DNA of 16,584 nt, taken from positions 1-16,584 of the forward strand of contig JALNWR010000036.1 of assembly GCA_023230795.1 (NCBI GenBank). Reading direction: 5' to 3'. Below the pieces are notes generated by a model, which was given only the letters and a program-made list of their open reading frames with translations, was not told the DNA's origin and did not search any database. Of the stretch, positions 8,116 through 15,361 are shown piece by piece; the stretch's first letter is position 1, and every line of letters starts with the position of its first letter. Both the position numbers and the translations under genes were made by a program. This DNA comes from Candidatus Cloacimonadota bacterium. GTDB taxonomy: Bacteria; Cloacimonadota; Cloacimonadia; Cloacimonadales; Cloacimonadaceae.

Positions 8116-8146
8116 AATATGATAATCGCTTTGGCAAAAAAGGCAA
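8116..8146 (-). promoter_or_regulatory. Predicted promoter of the small heat-shock gene
   Basis: On the - strand TTGCCT (8141-8146) is 16 nt from TATCAT (8119-8124), and the -10 region lies 33 nt before the start codon. The surrounding GATTATCATATT (8116-8127) is identical to a sequence at 12366-12377 upstream of the SDR gene. A housekeeping-type promoter is assumed; an alternative sigma factor cannot be ruled out. Confidence 0.45.
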
Positions 8147-8147
8147 G

Positions 8148-8182
8148 AAAAAACTTAGCAGTCTCTGCAAAAGACTGCTAAG
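8148..8182 (-). terminator. Rho-independent terminator of the M6 protease gene
   Basis: An 11-bp perfect stem (CTTAGCAGTCT at 8154-8164 with AGACTGCTAAG at 8172-8182) has a 7-nt loop. Read on the - strand it is followed by six Ts (8153-8148). It starts about 22 nt after the TAG stop at 8205. Confidence 0.9.
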
Positions 8183-8204
8183 CTTGTCAATGAGGGGTCA
8201 GTAG

Positions 8205-10898
8205 CTACTTGCTAAGCAGCATCTTGCGAGTCTGTGAAAAATCACCCGCTTGCAGACGATAGAGATAGATTCCGCTGCTCACCGCCTTGCCGCTATCGTC
8301 TTTCCCATCCCAGAGCAGACTGAGTTCAGACTTTGCGGGCAGGCCACTGAAGAGTCTGCGCACTATCTGGCCTTTGGTATTGTAGATGGTCAGGCTGGCA
8401 GACTCTGCGATATCTTTGACGCTGAAAAAGATATTGGTGTGGGGGTTGAAGGGATTGGGATAATTTTGTTTCAGCTGGTTTTGCAGCGCCGGGCTGAGCT
8501 CATCTGATGTCCCCACCCAGCTTCCGGTGCTAAATCTGCGGGCACTGGTGAAGCTGCTATTGGCAAAGTTGTTTGTCGCTGCTACCCGCCAGAAGTAAGT
8601 GGTATTTGGCTCCAAAAGCGGGGAGATGATGCTGGTCTGCGTGATGCCGCTGATATCCACTACCAGGTTGCTAAAGAAGGCATTGCTGCCTATTTGCAGC
8701 CAATAGCTCTCGGCCAGATGGCTTTCCTGCCAGCTTAGCTCCAGATTTTGGGCTTGATTTGACGCATAGTTTGAGGGATACATCAGCTGAGGAGTCTGCG
8801 GCGCTTCCGAAAGCTCGCCGGTGGTAAACTGGCTGGTATCGCTAAAGAGGCTGATCCCGATTTCAGAGGAAGCCGCTACCCGCCAATAGTAAGTGCTATA
8901 AGGGGTAAGGCCGCTCATTTGGTATTGGGTATCGGGATGATCCACCAAGGTAATCACAGTAGTGTCAAAACCCGGCTGGGTGCTGAGCTCAAAGTAGTAT
9001 CCCGCAGCGCCGTTTACCTCTTGCCAGGAGAACAGCGGATCGGTGGGCAGGTCTTCCTGCATATTGGCAGGATATATGGTTTGCGGTGCGGCCATCGAGC
9101 TGATGATGCTAAAGGGTTGTATAGAGGTATCGCTGTGGCCATTGCTGTTCAGGGTAATGCGCACTCTGCACAGATCGGAATCCAGGCTGGGGATATTCAT
9201 CCAGGTATAGCTTCCTGAATTGTGCACATTATCTGCAATCTGAGTCCAGGTGTTGCCATCATCGCTGCTGAATTCCAGCTTAACCGTGCCTAAAGTGTTT
9301 TTGGATATCCACTGGATTTGCTTGCTGGTGCCGGCAAAGAAGGTTTCTCCTCCGCTGGGATAGCCGAGCTGCACATTGGAGATGCGGATATCAAAGCTGA
9401 TGGTTTCTCCGGCCTCGCCCACGTTGTACAGATACAATCCCCCCGGCTGATTATTTCCCGAAAAGCTATTGATGTCGGTAAATTCTGTGATCATGGTACG
9501 GTTGTTCTGCTGTGAAAAAGCAGCTTGCGAGAGCGCTCCATTGCTTGTGGTATTATAACCTCCGGGGCGGTAGATATAAAGCTCGTCCGGCGGACCGTCT
9601 GCATTACCCTCGATAGATGGATTCAGGCGGTAAACCAGAAGCCCGCTGCCGGGGATATTACCGTCATAGATGCCATGAGGCTTGCGATATTCCAGGACAT
9701 AGCTTTCGCCGGAAACCCAGGAAGCCACCCGATAGACATTGTTTGCAAATGAGCTGGCCACAGGGTTCAGGGTATATGTACCGGATTGGGTGATCCAGGG
9801 AATCTCCGAAACCCAATCTCCATAGCGATATTTCATCCATACACTCATGTGTTGAGGGGGATTCGTATTGCTGGCCATGAGGTCCCAGCTTCCGATGGGA
9901 TCGATGGTGGTATCTACATAACGATACAAATCCGGAGCACTGAGTGAATGGAACATCTCGTGGGACAATACACTGGCTGCGCTGTAGTTGAGAGAGTTTT
10001 CCAATTGGAAATTAAAATCCCAGACCTGCGCGCCATGGATATAGGCATCTGCCGCATACAGCACCCAGCGGTGAGGCCAGAGCAATTCTGCCCAACCTTC
10101 CGTGGCACCCTTGATGATGAAGCAAACGTTATCCACATAGCCGTCGGAATCGCCATCCACAACCAAGGACATCGGAATCTGATCTTCCACATAATCTACC
10201 GCATTGGCCAAAAGGGTGTGTTCCCTGTTTGTCCTGTCCCAATAGTCATCTTCATCATAGCCGATGGGATTGGCGGCTGTCCGTTTGCGGTAATAATTAC
10301 GCGGGTGACTATCCACATAGCAGAGGATTTGATTGTCCACAGGCAGGGGATAAAAGGAGGAATCCACCGTCAATTGCCCGTAAGAAGCGGCCTGAAAGTA
10401 GTTTTTCATGGAATTGGCATCGACAGCTTCTGCATTGAACATATTATCATAAAAGCCGATCTGCTGCGTGAATTCCGGATCATCGGAAAAGCGGATGAAG
10501 ATCACCACGTTGTTCAAATCCCCCGCATGAGGTGCGCGGGAATTCCCATAATCCCGCAACGAGGCCATGCGTGCGTAACGCTCCTCGATCAATCTCTGTG
10601 AAAGGTTTATCCCGGGACTGAGCGAGCGCTGTGAGGGCAGATCGATGCCCACTTTGAGCTGAGTGGGAGCTACTCTTTCATCATCCTGAGTGGCATATAC
10701 ATACCAGCCCTGATCGTCCTGAACTATGCTATAAAAGTCTTCATCATGCAACCAGTTATGAAATTCATCTCCACTGGCATATATGCTCTGGCGGCTGCCA
10801 TCAGGTTGCTGCACTTCCAGCGGCAAAAAGCTGTGAGGAGCCGCAAACAGCCATAAGGCCAGCAAGCTAAACAGCATTGTATAAGTCATCTTTTTCAT
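8205..10898 (-). CDS. Secreted M6-family metalloprotease with FN3 modules and C-terminal sorting domain
   Basis: The 897-residue protein begins with a signal peptide (MKKMTYTMLFSLLALWLFAA, cut near residue 20). A zinc protease domain follows at about 120-500, with HEMFH (313-317) as the HExxH site, then APDLYR (321-326), which corresponds to the PDxY segment of immune-inhibitor-A-like M6 proteases. An Asp-rich loop DGDSDGYVD (248-256) could bind calcium. Further on are an Ig-like module with SSDDGNTWTQIA (about 507-600), two fibronectin type III domains (about 604-694 and 700-792, each ending YYWRVAA or YFWRVAA plus FxTG), and a FlgD-like sorting domain from NYPNPFNPHT (812) to RKMLLSK. Likely role: extracellular protein degradation, inferred. 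The start at 10898 has AGGAT upstream, inside the end of the preceding gene, whose stop is 1 nt away, so translation is probably coupled. Confidence 0.92.
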   Translation of the reverse strand: MKKMTYTMLFSLLALWLFAAPHSFLPLEVQQPDGSRQSIYASGDEFHNWLHDEDFYSIVQDDQGWYVYATQDDERVAPTQLKVGIDLPSQRSLSPGINLSQRLIEERYARMASLRDYGNSRAPHAGDLNNVVIFIRFSDDPEFTQQIGFYDNMFNAEAVDANSMKNYFQAASYGQLTVDSSFYPLPVDNQILCYVDSHPRNYYRKRTAANPIGYDEDDYWDRTNREHTLLANAVDYVEDQIPMSLVVDGDSDGYVDNVCFIIKGATEGWAELLWPHRWVLYAADAYIHGAQVWDFNFQLENSLNYSAASVLSHEMFHSLSAPDLYRYVDTTIDPIGSWDLMASNTNPPQHMSVWMKYRYGDWVSEIPWITQSGTYTLNPVASSFANNVYRVASWVSGESYVLEYRKPHGIYDGNIPGSGLLVYRLNPSIEGNADGPPDELYIYRPGGYNTTSNGALSQAAFSQQNNRTMITEFTDINSFSGNNQPGGLYLYNVGEAGETISFDIRISNVQLGYPSGGETFFAGTSKQIQWISKNTLGTVKLEFSSDDGNTWTQIADNVHNSGSYTWMNIPSLDSDLCRVRITLNSNGHSDTSIQPFSIISSMAAPQTIYPANMQEDLPTDPLFSWQEVNGAAGYYFELSTQPGFDTTVITLVDHPDTQYQMSGLTPYSTYYWRVAASSEIGISLFSDTSQFTTGELSEAPQTPQLMYPSNYASNQAQNLELSWQESHLAESYWLQIGSNAFFSNLVVDISGITQTSIISPLLEPNTTYFWRVAATNNFANSSFTSARRFSTGSWVGTSDELSPALQNQLKQNYPNPFNPHTNIFFSVKDIAESASLTIYNTKGQIVRRLFSGLPAKSELSLLWDGKDDSGKAVSSGIYLYRLQAGDFSQTRKMLLSK

Positions 10899-10899
10899 A

Positions 10900-11253
10900 T
10901 TATCTATCCTTTTTGGCTGCTTCTGCAGCAGTGCTTGGGCATTTCTCTGAGCAATCGCAGCGAAAGCTCTGGGTTAGAGGCGTAATCTTGAGTCTTCTAT
11001 TTAAGAAAAACTGCTCCATATCCAAAGAAAAACCATTAAATTCATCTATAAGTCCCTTAGGGACAAAGACCTTCAGACCAGATACTTCAAAAGCCCGATC
11101 GTCATCATGAGCAGATTCAAAGAAAAGCCGGAAATTGGCTCCGCTGCAGCTACGTTCGGCCAGCACGATCCTGGGCACACGCCCACGCGCCAGAAAGAAA
11201 TCTATCTTCCTGCACAGATGGGCCCTGGCTTGATCGCTGATGTCTATCCGCAT
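10900..11253 (-). CDS. HesB/IscA-like iron-sulfur biogenesis domain protein
   Basis: The 117-residue protein matches the HesB/IscA (Fe-S biosynthesis) fold: a conserved cysteine in ERSCSGANFRLFFE (Cys36), the FEVSGLKVFVPKGL core (55-68), GFSLDMEQ (74-81), and a C-terminal CDC pair (Cys99, Cys101) plus Cys105. These cysteines sit at nearly the same positions as Cys35, Cys99 and Cys101 of E. coli IscA. The sequence looks closest to the divergent HesB-like proteins of anaerobes (CSGxxF...GFxxD), not to true IscA. Family role: scaffold or carrier for Fe-S clusters; the specific role here is unknown. AAGGAG lies 6 nt before the ATG. No iscS, iscU or sufBCD gene is adjacent; the only partner is the M6 protease, 1 nt downstream. 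Confidence 0.8.
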   Translation of the reverse strand: MRIDISDQARAHLCRKIDFFLARGRVPRIVLAERSCSGANFRLFFESAHDDDRAFEVSGLKVFVPKGLIDEFNGFSLDMEQFFLNRRLKITPLTQSFRCDCSEKCPSTAAEAAKKDR

Positions 11254-11277
11254 AGCGCACTCCTTGAAGCTGTTATT

Positions 11278-11291
11278 TATCTATATAGATA
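11278..11291. promoter_or_regulatory. AT-rich 14-bp palindrome in the promoter region of the HesB-like gene
   Basis: TATCTATATAGATA is its own reverse complement and lies 24 nt upstream of the start codon at 11253. Its position would suit an operator or a -10 region; the high A+T content makes chance occurrence possible. Confidence 0.3.
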
Positions 11292-11446
11292 TCATATTCA
11301 AAAAGCATTCCAGAAGCGAGGATTTATTTTGTGTGTATAGATAGCCTATGTCCGCTTAGTATCATTGGGATAAGTTTTTATGGCCAAGCAAGCGCTAAGG
11401 CTGATAGCTGGCGCCTTTGCCTCCAATTTGATTTTAACGCAGTTTG

Positions 11447-11484
11447 AACTCGAGCTGACTCGAAGCTTCGAGTCAGCTCGAGTT
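11447..11484. repeat. 38-bp perfect palindrome without spacer
   Basis: The left half AACTCGAGCTGACTCGAAG (11447-11465) is exactly reverse-complementary to the right half (11466-11484), centred on AAGCTT. Flanking ACGCAG (11437-11442) and CTGCGT (11498-11503) are also inverted, extending the symmetry imperfectly. CTCGA occurs repeatedly inside it. No T-run follows on either strand. Confidence 0.95.
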
Positions 11485-11574
11485 AGGTTTGAATTAGCTG
11501 CGTGTTCATCATAAAAGTGCGGCTCTTGCAAGCAGCTTGTAGCTTACAGGGCGCGGATTCTTGCTATGTGAAGC

Positions 11575-12324
11575 TTAGGGGACTACCCAGCCTCCGTCTA
11601 TAACGAGCTCTGCACCCGTGATATAAGAGCTTTCATCACTTGCCAGGAAGAGCACGCCAAAGGCAACCTCGTCAGGTTTGCCGATGCGCTTCATCGGCAC
11701 CGAGGCAAGCAAGCCCTGCAGTTCTTCATCTGATATAGATTCAGAAACCATAGGCGTTTCGATGGCTCCGGGGAAGATGGTATTCACGCGGATATTCTCG
11801 GCGGCATATTCCATGGCGGCGGTTTTGGAAAGTATCCGCACGGCGCCTTTAGAGGCCTGGTATGCTGCTGAACTTCCGCTGCCGATGAGTCCGTAAATGG
11901 AAGCTATATTCACGATGGAGCCTCCACCTGCTTTTCTTATCAAAGGAACTATGTGTTTCATCCCCAGCCAGGTTCCGGTTTGATTCACGGCGATGATTTG
12001 GTTCCATTTTTCAAGGTTAGTGGCTTCTACCCCTTCTGAAGCAAGGATGCCGGCGTTGTTGACCAGAATATCTACTTTGCCAAAGGCCTGTTGCGCCTCC
12101 CTTGCCACTGCTGCCCAGTCCGGCTCCAGGGCCACGTCGTGCTTGACGGCTATCACCTGCACTCCGGCTTCCGACAATTCTTTTTCCAATTTGTTCAGAT
12201 TCTCTATATCGATATCGGTAATTATCAATCTGGCTCCTTGCTTGCCAAAGAGCAGAGCTTCGCTTCTTCCCATACCTTTTGCGGCACCGGTTATCAGGGC
12301 TACTTTGTTTTCTAATCTTTTCAT
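11575..12324 (-). CDS. Short-chain dehydrogenase/reductase (SDR family oxidoreductase)
   Basis: A classical SDR of 249 residues: the cofactor motif TGAAKGMG (12-19), Asp37 in ITDIDI, which suggests NAD(H) preference, NNAG (89-92), Asn114 in VNQTG, and the catalytic Ser142 with Tyr155-x-x-x-Lys159 (YQASK). The C-terminal ITGAELVIDGGW is typical of FabG-like and sugar or alcohol dehydrogenase SDRs. The substrate cannot be deduced. The start at 12324 is chosen over the in-frame ATG at 12363 because AAGGAG (12331-12336 on the - strand) lies 6 nt before it and MKRLENKVALITG is a canonical SDR N-terminus. It is flanked by the ppdK terminator upstream and appears monocistronic. Confidence 0.92.
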   Translation of the reverse strand: MKRLENKVALITGAAKGMGRSEALLFGKQGARLIITDIDIENLNKLEKELSEAGVQVIAVKHDVALEPDWAAVAREAQQAFGKVDILVNNAGILASEGVEATNLEKWNQIIAVNQTGTWLGMKHIVPLIRKAGGGSIVNIASIYGLIGSGSSAAYQASKGAVRILSKTAAMEYAAENIRVNTIFPGAIETPMVSESISDEELQGLLASVPMKRIGKPDEVAFGVLFLASDESSYITGAELVIDGGWVVP

Positions 12325-12330
12325 GTTTAA

Positions 12331-12336
12331 CTCCTT
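12331..12336 (-). promoter_or_regulatory. Ribosome binding site that sets the SDR start
   Basis: AAGGAG on the - strand lies 6 nt before the ATG at 12324; nothing similar precedes the upstream ATG at 12363. Confidence 0.88.
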
Positions 12337-12365
12337 GTGCATTGTCTGATGAATGATGTTCAAGA

Positions 12366-12421
12366 AATATGATAATCAGACTCACGAAAAATGCACACAA
12401 TTTCTTGCACGGATTTCTTGC
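12366..12421 (-). promoter_or_regulatory. Predicted promoter region of the SDR gene with a 9-bp direct repeat
   Basis: GATTATCATATT (12366-12377 on the - strand) contains a -10-like TATCAT (12369-12374) and is identical to the sequence upstream of the small heat-shock gene. No good -35 box is seen at the usual spacing. Further upstream GCAAGAAAT occurs twice, 13 bp apart (12400-12408 and 12413-12421), which could be an activator site that compensates for the poor -35. Confidence 0.35.
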
Positions 12422-12428
12422 AAAAGCT

Positions 12429-12457
12429 AAAAAACCGGCCAGATGATCTGGCCGGTT
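12429..12457 (-). terminator. Rho-independent terminator of ppdK
   Basis: An 11-bp perfect stem (AACCGGCCAGA at 12433-12443 with TCTGGCCGGTT at 12447-12457) closes a 3-nt loop. On the - strand it runs into six Ts (12434-12429). It begins about 25 nt after the ppdK stop. Confidence 0.92.
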
Positions 12458-12482
12458 ATCTTATATCGTTTAGTTATTTATC

Positions 12483-15203
12483 TTAGCGAATGGCTGCTAT
12501 GGCTGCAGCCAGACGGGCGATCGGCACGCGGTATGGCGAGCAGCTCACGTAATCCATGCCCACTCTGTGGCAAAATTCCACGCTGCTGGGCTCACCACCG
12601 TGTTCACCACAGATACCCACTTTGAGATTGGGATTTGTGCTGCGGCCACGGCTGGTGCCCATTTCCACCAATTGTCCTACTCCTTCCTGATCTAAAATCT
12701 GGAAGGGATCGTGTTTCAAGAGGTTTTTCTTCAGATAGACGGGCAGGAATATTCCGGCATCGTCACGGCTGTAACCAAAGGTCATTTGAGTGAGATCATT
12801 GGTGCCAAAGCTAAAGAATTCAGCTTTTTCGGCCACCTTATCCGCCAGCAGAGCTGCGCGGGGAATCTCGATCATGGTGCCTACCAGGTATTCCACCCTT
12901 ACACCGGTTTCTTTGAAGACTGCTTCTGCGGTCTCGCGGATGATGCTGTCTTGCAGCTCAAACTCCGCCAGAGTTCCGATCAGGGGAACCATGATTTCCG
13001 GCAGCACATTCAGGCCTTTTTTCTGGACGTTGATAGCGGCTTCGATGATGGCCCGGGTCTGCATTTCGGTGATTTCGGGATAGGTATTGCCCAAACGGCA
13101 ACCCCGGTGTCCCAGCATGGGATTGGTCTCGTGCAGAGAATCCACCTTTTCTTTCACTTTCTTTAGCTCTATGCCCAGGTCTTTGGCGATCTCAGCCTGC
13201 TGAGCTTCCTCATGAGGGACAAACTCATGCAAAGGTGGGTCCAGGAGACGCACGGTCACCGGCAGGCCTTCCATAGCGGTGAAGATGCCTTCAAAATCGC
13301 TGCGCTGCATGGGCAGAAGCTTGTCCAGAGCCTTGCGGCGTCCGGCTTCATCATCTGCGAGAATCATCTCACGCATAGCTTTGATGCGATCTCCTTCAAA
13401 GAACATGTGTTCTGTGCGGGTAAGGCCGATGCCCTGTGCGCCGAAATTGCGGGCTACGGTGGCATCTTTGGGAGTATCGGCATTGGTGCGTACTTTCATC
13501 CTGGTATATTTGTCGGCAAGCTTCATGATCTTGGCAAAGTCTCCGCTGAGTTCGGGGTCTTGAGTATCGATCTTGCCTTCCATTACCTGACCGGTGGAGC
13601 CATTCAGGGATATCCAATCACCTTCCTTGAAGGTTCTGGAACCCACAGTCATGCTGCGGTCTTTGTAATTGATCACTATAGCTCCAGCGCCGGATACGCA
13701 GCATTTGCCCATACCACGGGCTACTACGGCAGCGTGTGACGTCATCCCACCACGAGCGGTGAGGATGCCTCTGGCCACGTTCATGCCCCTGAGGTCTTCC
13801 GGGGAAGTTTCGGTGCGCACCAGGATCACGTGTTTGCCATCTTTGGCCCAGGCTTCTGCTACATCGGCAAAGAATACGATCTGCCCGGTGGCTGCTCCAG
13901 GAGAAGCGGGAAGCCCTTGGGTGATAACGTCGGCTTTAGCCAGAGCGGCTTTCTGGAATACGGGGTGCAGCAGCTCGTCGAGCTTGCCGGGCTCCATACG
14001 CAATAGCGCTGTCTTTTCATCGATAAGGCCTTCACTGAGCATGTCCATGGCTACTTTCACCATGGCGAATCCGGTGCGTTTGCCACCGCGGGTCTGCAGC
14101 ATCCAGAGTTTACCGTCTTGAATGGTAAATTCCACGTCCTGCATATCGCCGGCATGTCTTTCCAGCTTGCGCTGAATCTCAAAAAGTTCTTTATATGCTT
14201 TGGGCATAGTTTCTTCCAGGGAAGGGAACTTGGCAGCGCGTTCTTCTTCACTAACGCCGGCAAGCTTTGCCCATCTGCGGGAGCCTTCTATAGTAATCTC
14301 CTGAGGGGTGCGAACGCCGGATACCACGTCTTCACCCTGGGCATTGATGAGATATTCGCCGTTGAAGATATTCTCTCCGGTAGCAGCATCTCTGGTGAAA
14401 GCTACGCCGGTGGCGCTACTGTCGCCCATATTGCCAAAGACCATCGCTTGCACGTTTACGGCTGTGCCCCATTCATCTGGAATGTCATGCATCTGGCGGT
14501 AATATACGGCGCGATCGTTGTTCCAGCTATCGAAGACGGCAAATACGGAGCCCCAAAGCTGTGCCCAGGGATCGTCCGGAAAATCATGCCCGGTGCTGTC
14601 TTTCACGGCTTTCTTGAAGCGCTTGACCATCTCTTGCAGATCATTGCTGTCCAGATCAAGGTCGTTTGTCACGCCTTTTTCTTTCTTCATCTGGTCGATG
14701 ATCACTTCAAAGGGGTCCTCTTCTTCATTTGTCTTTGGCTTGAGGCCCAAGACCACATCGCCGTACATCTGGACAAAGCGGCGGTAGCTATCCCAGGCGA
14801 AACGTTCGTTATTGGTCTTTTTGATGATGCCCTGCACGGCGGCGTCGTTCATGCCAAGATTCAGGATGGTATCCATCATACCGGGCATGGAAGCTCTGGC
14901 TCCGGAGCGAACCGAAAGTAAGAGCGGGTTTTCATTTGAGCCAAATTCTGTGCCCATAATGTCTTCCACGAATTTGACGGCGGCCTTTACTTCATCTGCG
15001 AGCAATTCGCGCAGCTTGGCTTCACCGACCTTATTGTATTCGATGCTGGCATCAGTGGTAATGGTAAATCCAGGGGGGACGGGAACACCGATGAGGTTCA
15101 TCTCGGCAAGGTTTGCACCTTTTCCACCCAGCAGATTCTTCATCTCTGCTTTTCCTTCGGCCTGTCCGTTGCCGAAAAGGTAAACACGTTTAGTTGCAGT
15201 CAT
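12483..15203 (-). CDS. ppdK: Pyruvate, phosphate dikinase
   Basis: Reversibly interconverts pyruvate, ATP and phosphate with phosphoenolpyruvate, AMP and pyrophosphate in the cytoplasm; in anaerobes it can replace or oppose pyruvate kinase. The 906-residue length is normal for the family. An N-terminal ATP-grasp domain has GGKGANLAEM (26-35) and SVRSGARASMPGMMDT (97-112). The swivelling phosphohistidine domain carries catalytic His490 in GGMTSHAAVVARGMGKCCVSG, with Thr488 at the position of the regulatory phosphothreonine. The C-terminal PEP/pyruvate barrel shows GIGLTRTEHMFF (591-602), LDPPLHEF (654-661), ETNPMLGHRGCRLG (692-705), FSFGTNDLTQMTFGYSRDD (797-815) and GICGEHGG (863-870) with catalytic Cys865. 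GGAGG lies 4 nt before the ATG. It is transcribed alone and ends at a strong terminator. Together with fba and gap it covers parts of the glycolysis/gluconeogenesis trunk. Confidence 0.98.
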   Translation of the reverse strand: MTATKRVYLFGNGQAEGKAEMKNLLGGKGANLAEMNLIGVPVPPGFTITTDASIEYNKVGEAKLRELLADEVKAAVKFVEDIMGTEFGSNENPLLLSVRSGARASMPGMMDTILNLGMNDAAVQGIIKKTNNERFAWDSYRRFVQMYGDVVLGLKPKTNEEEDPFEVIIDQMKKEKGVTNDLDLDSNDLQEMVKRFKKAVKDSTGHDFPDDPWAQLWGSVFAVFDSWNNDRAVYYRQMHDIPDEWGTAVNVQAMVFGNMGDSSATGVAFTRDAATGENIFNGEYLINAQGEDVVSGVRTPQEITIEGSRRWAKLAGVSEEERAAKFPSLEETMPKAYKELFEIQRKLERHAGDMQDVEFTIQDGKLWMLQTRGGKRTGFAMVKVAMDMLSEGLIDEKTALLRMEPGKLDELLHPVFQKAALAKADVITQGLPASPGAATGQIVFFADVAEAWAKDGKHVILVRTETSPEDLRGMNVARGILTARGGMTSHAAVVARGMGKCCVSGAGAIVINYKDRSMTVGSRTFKEGDWISLNGSTGQVMEGKIDTQDPELSGDFAKIMKLADKYTRMKVRTNADTPKDATVARNFGAQGIGLTRTEHMFFEGDRIKAMREMILADDEAGRRKALDKLLPMQRSDFEGIFTAMEGLPVTVRLLDPPLHEFVPHEEAQQAEIAKDLGIELKKVKEKVDSLHETNPMLGHRGCRLGNTYPEITEMQTRAIIEAAINVQKKGLNVLPEIMVPLIGTLAEFELQDSIIRETAEAVFKETGVRVEYLVGTMIEIPRAALLADKVAEKAEFFSFGTNDLTQMTFGYSRDDAGIFLPVYLKKNLLKHDPFQILDQEGVGQLVEMGTSRGRSTNPNLKVGICGEHGGEPSSVEFCHRVGMDYVSCSPYRVPIARLAAAIAAIR

Positions 15204-15215
15204 ATATCCTCCAGG

Positions 15216-15279
15216 ATAGTATTTTATTAGTTTGTTTCTTCAAGTCTTGCCATAATCGCAGATCAGCTTATTTTGTCAA
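15216..15279 (-). promoter_or_regulatory. Predicted promoter region of ppdK
   Basis: Two candidates on the - strand. The distal one has a perfect TTGACA (15274-15279) and, 16 nt on, GATTAT (15252-15257). The proximal one has TTGAAG (15238-15243) and, 16 nt on, TACTAT (15216-15221). Neither is perfect in both boxes and I cannot choose between them. The remaining bases between ppdK and the lipoprotein gene show nothing else. Confidence 0.35.
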
Positions 15280-15361
15280 TAGCTTTTACGCTTTTGGTTT
15301 TTATCAAGAGCCAGAGCCCTATCAGTTTGCTGCTTTGATCGCCATTTGCAAAGCCTGTTGT

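Larger units (their letters stand above)
11254..11574. other. Gene-free stretch between the SDR gene and the HesB-like gene
   Basis: This 321-bp stretch holds no convincing gene. A 61-codon TTG-started frame on the - strand runs through the palindrome and matches nothing. It contains three structures: a 14-bp AT-rich palindrome TATCTATATAGATA (11278-11291), 24 nt from the HesB-like start codon and so in its likely promoter; the 17-nt sequence at 11413-11429 shared with 5262-5278; and the 38-bp perfect palindrome at 11447-11484. No intrinsic terminator with a T-run was found for the SDR gene. Confidence 0.6.

Noticed and set aside
9948..10601. 217-codon + strand frame opposite the M6 protease
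   Set aside because: Shadow of the protease gene: no ribosome binding site and no family resemblance.
11346..11531. 61-codon TTG-started frame in the gene-free stretch
   Set aside because: It runs across the 38-bp palindrome, lacks a ribosome binding site and resembles no protein family.
14118..14921. 267-codon + strand frame opposite ppdK
   Set aside because: Shadow of a highly conserved enzyme gene; no recognisable motif and no initiation signal.
15304..15361. Possible terminator of the lipoprotein gene
   Set aside because: Only a short near-repeat (GAGCC/AGAGCCC) was found, with no convincing stem followed by Ts on the - strand.
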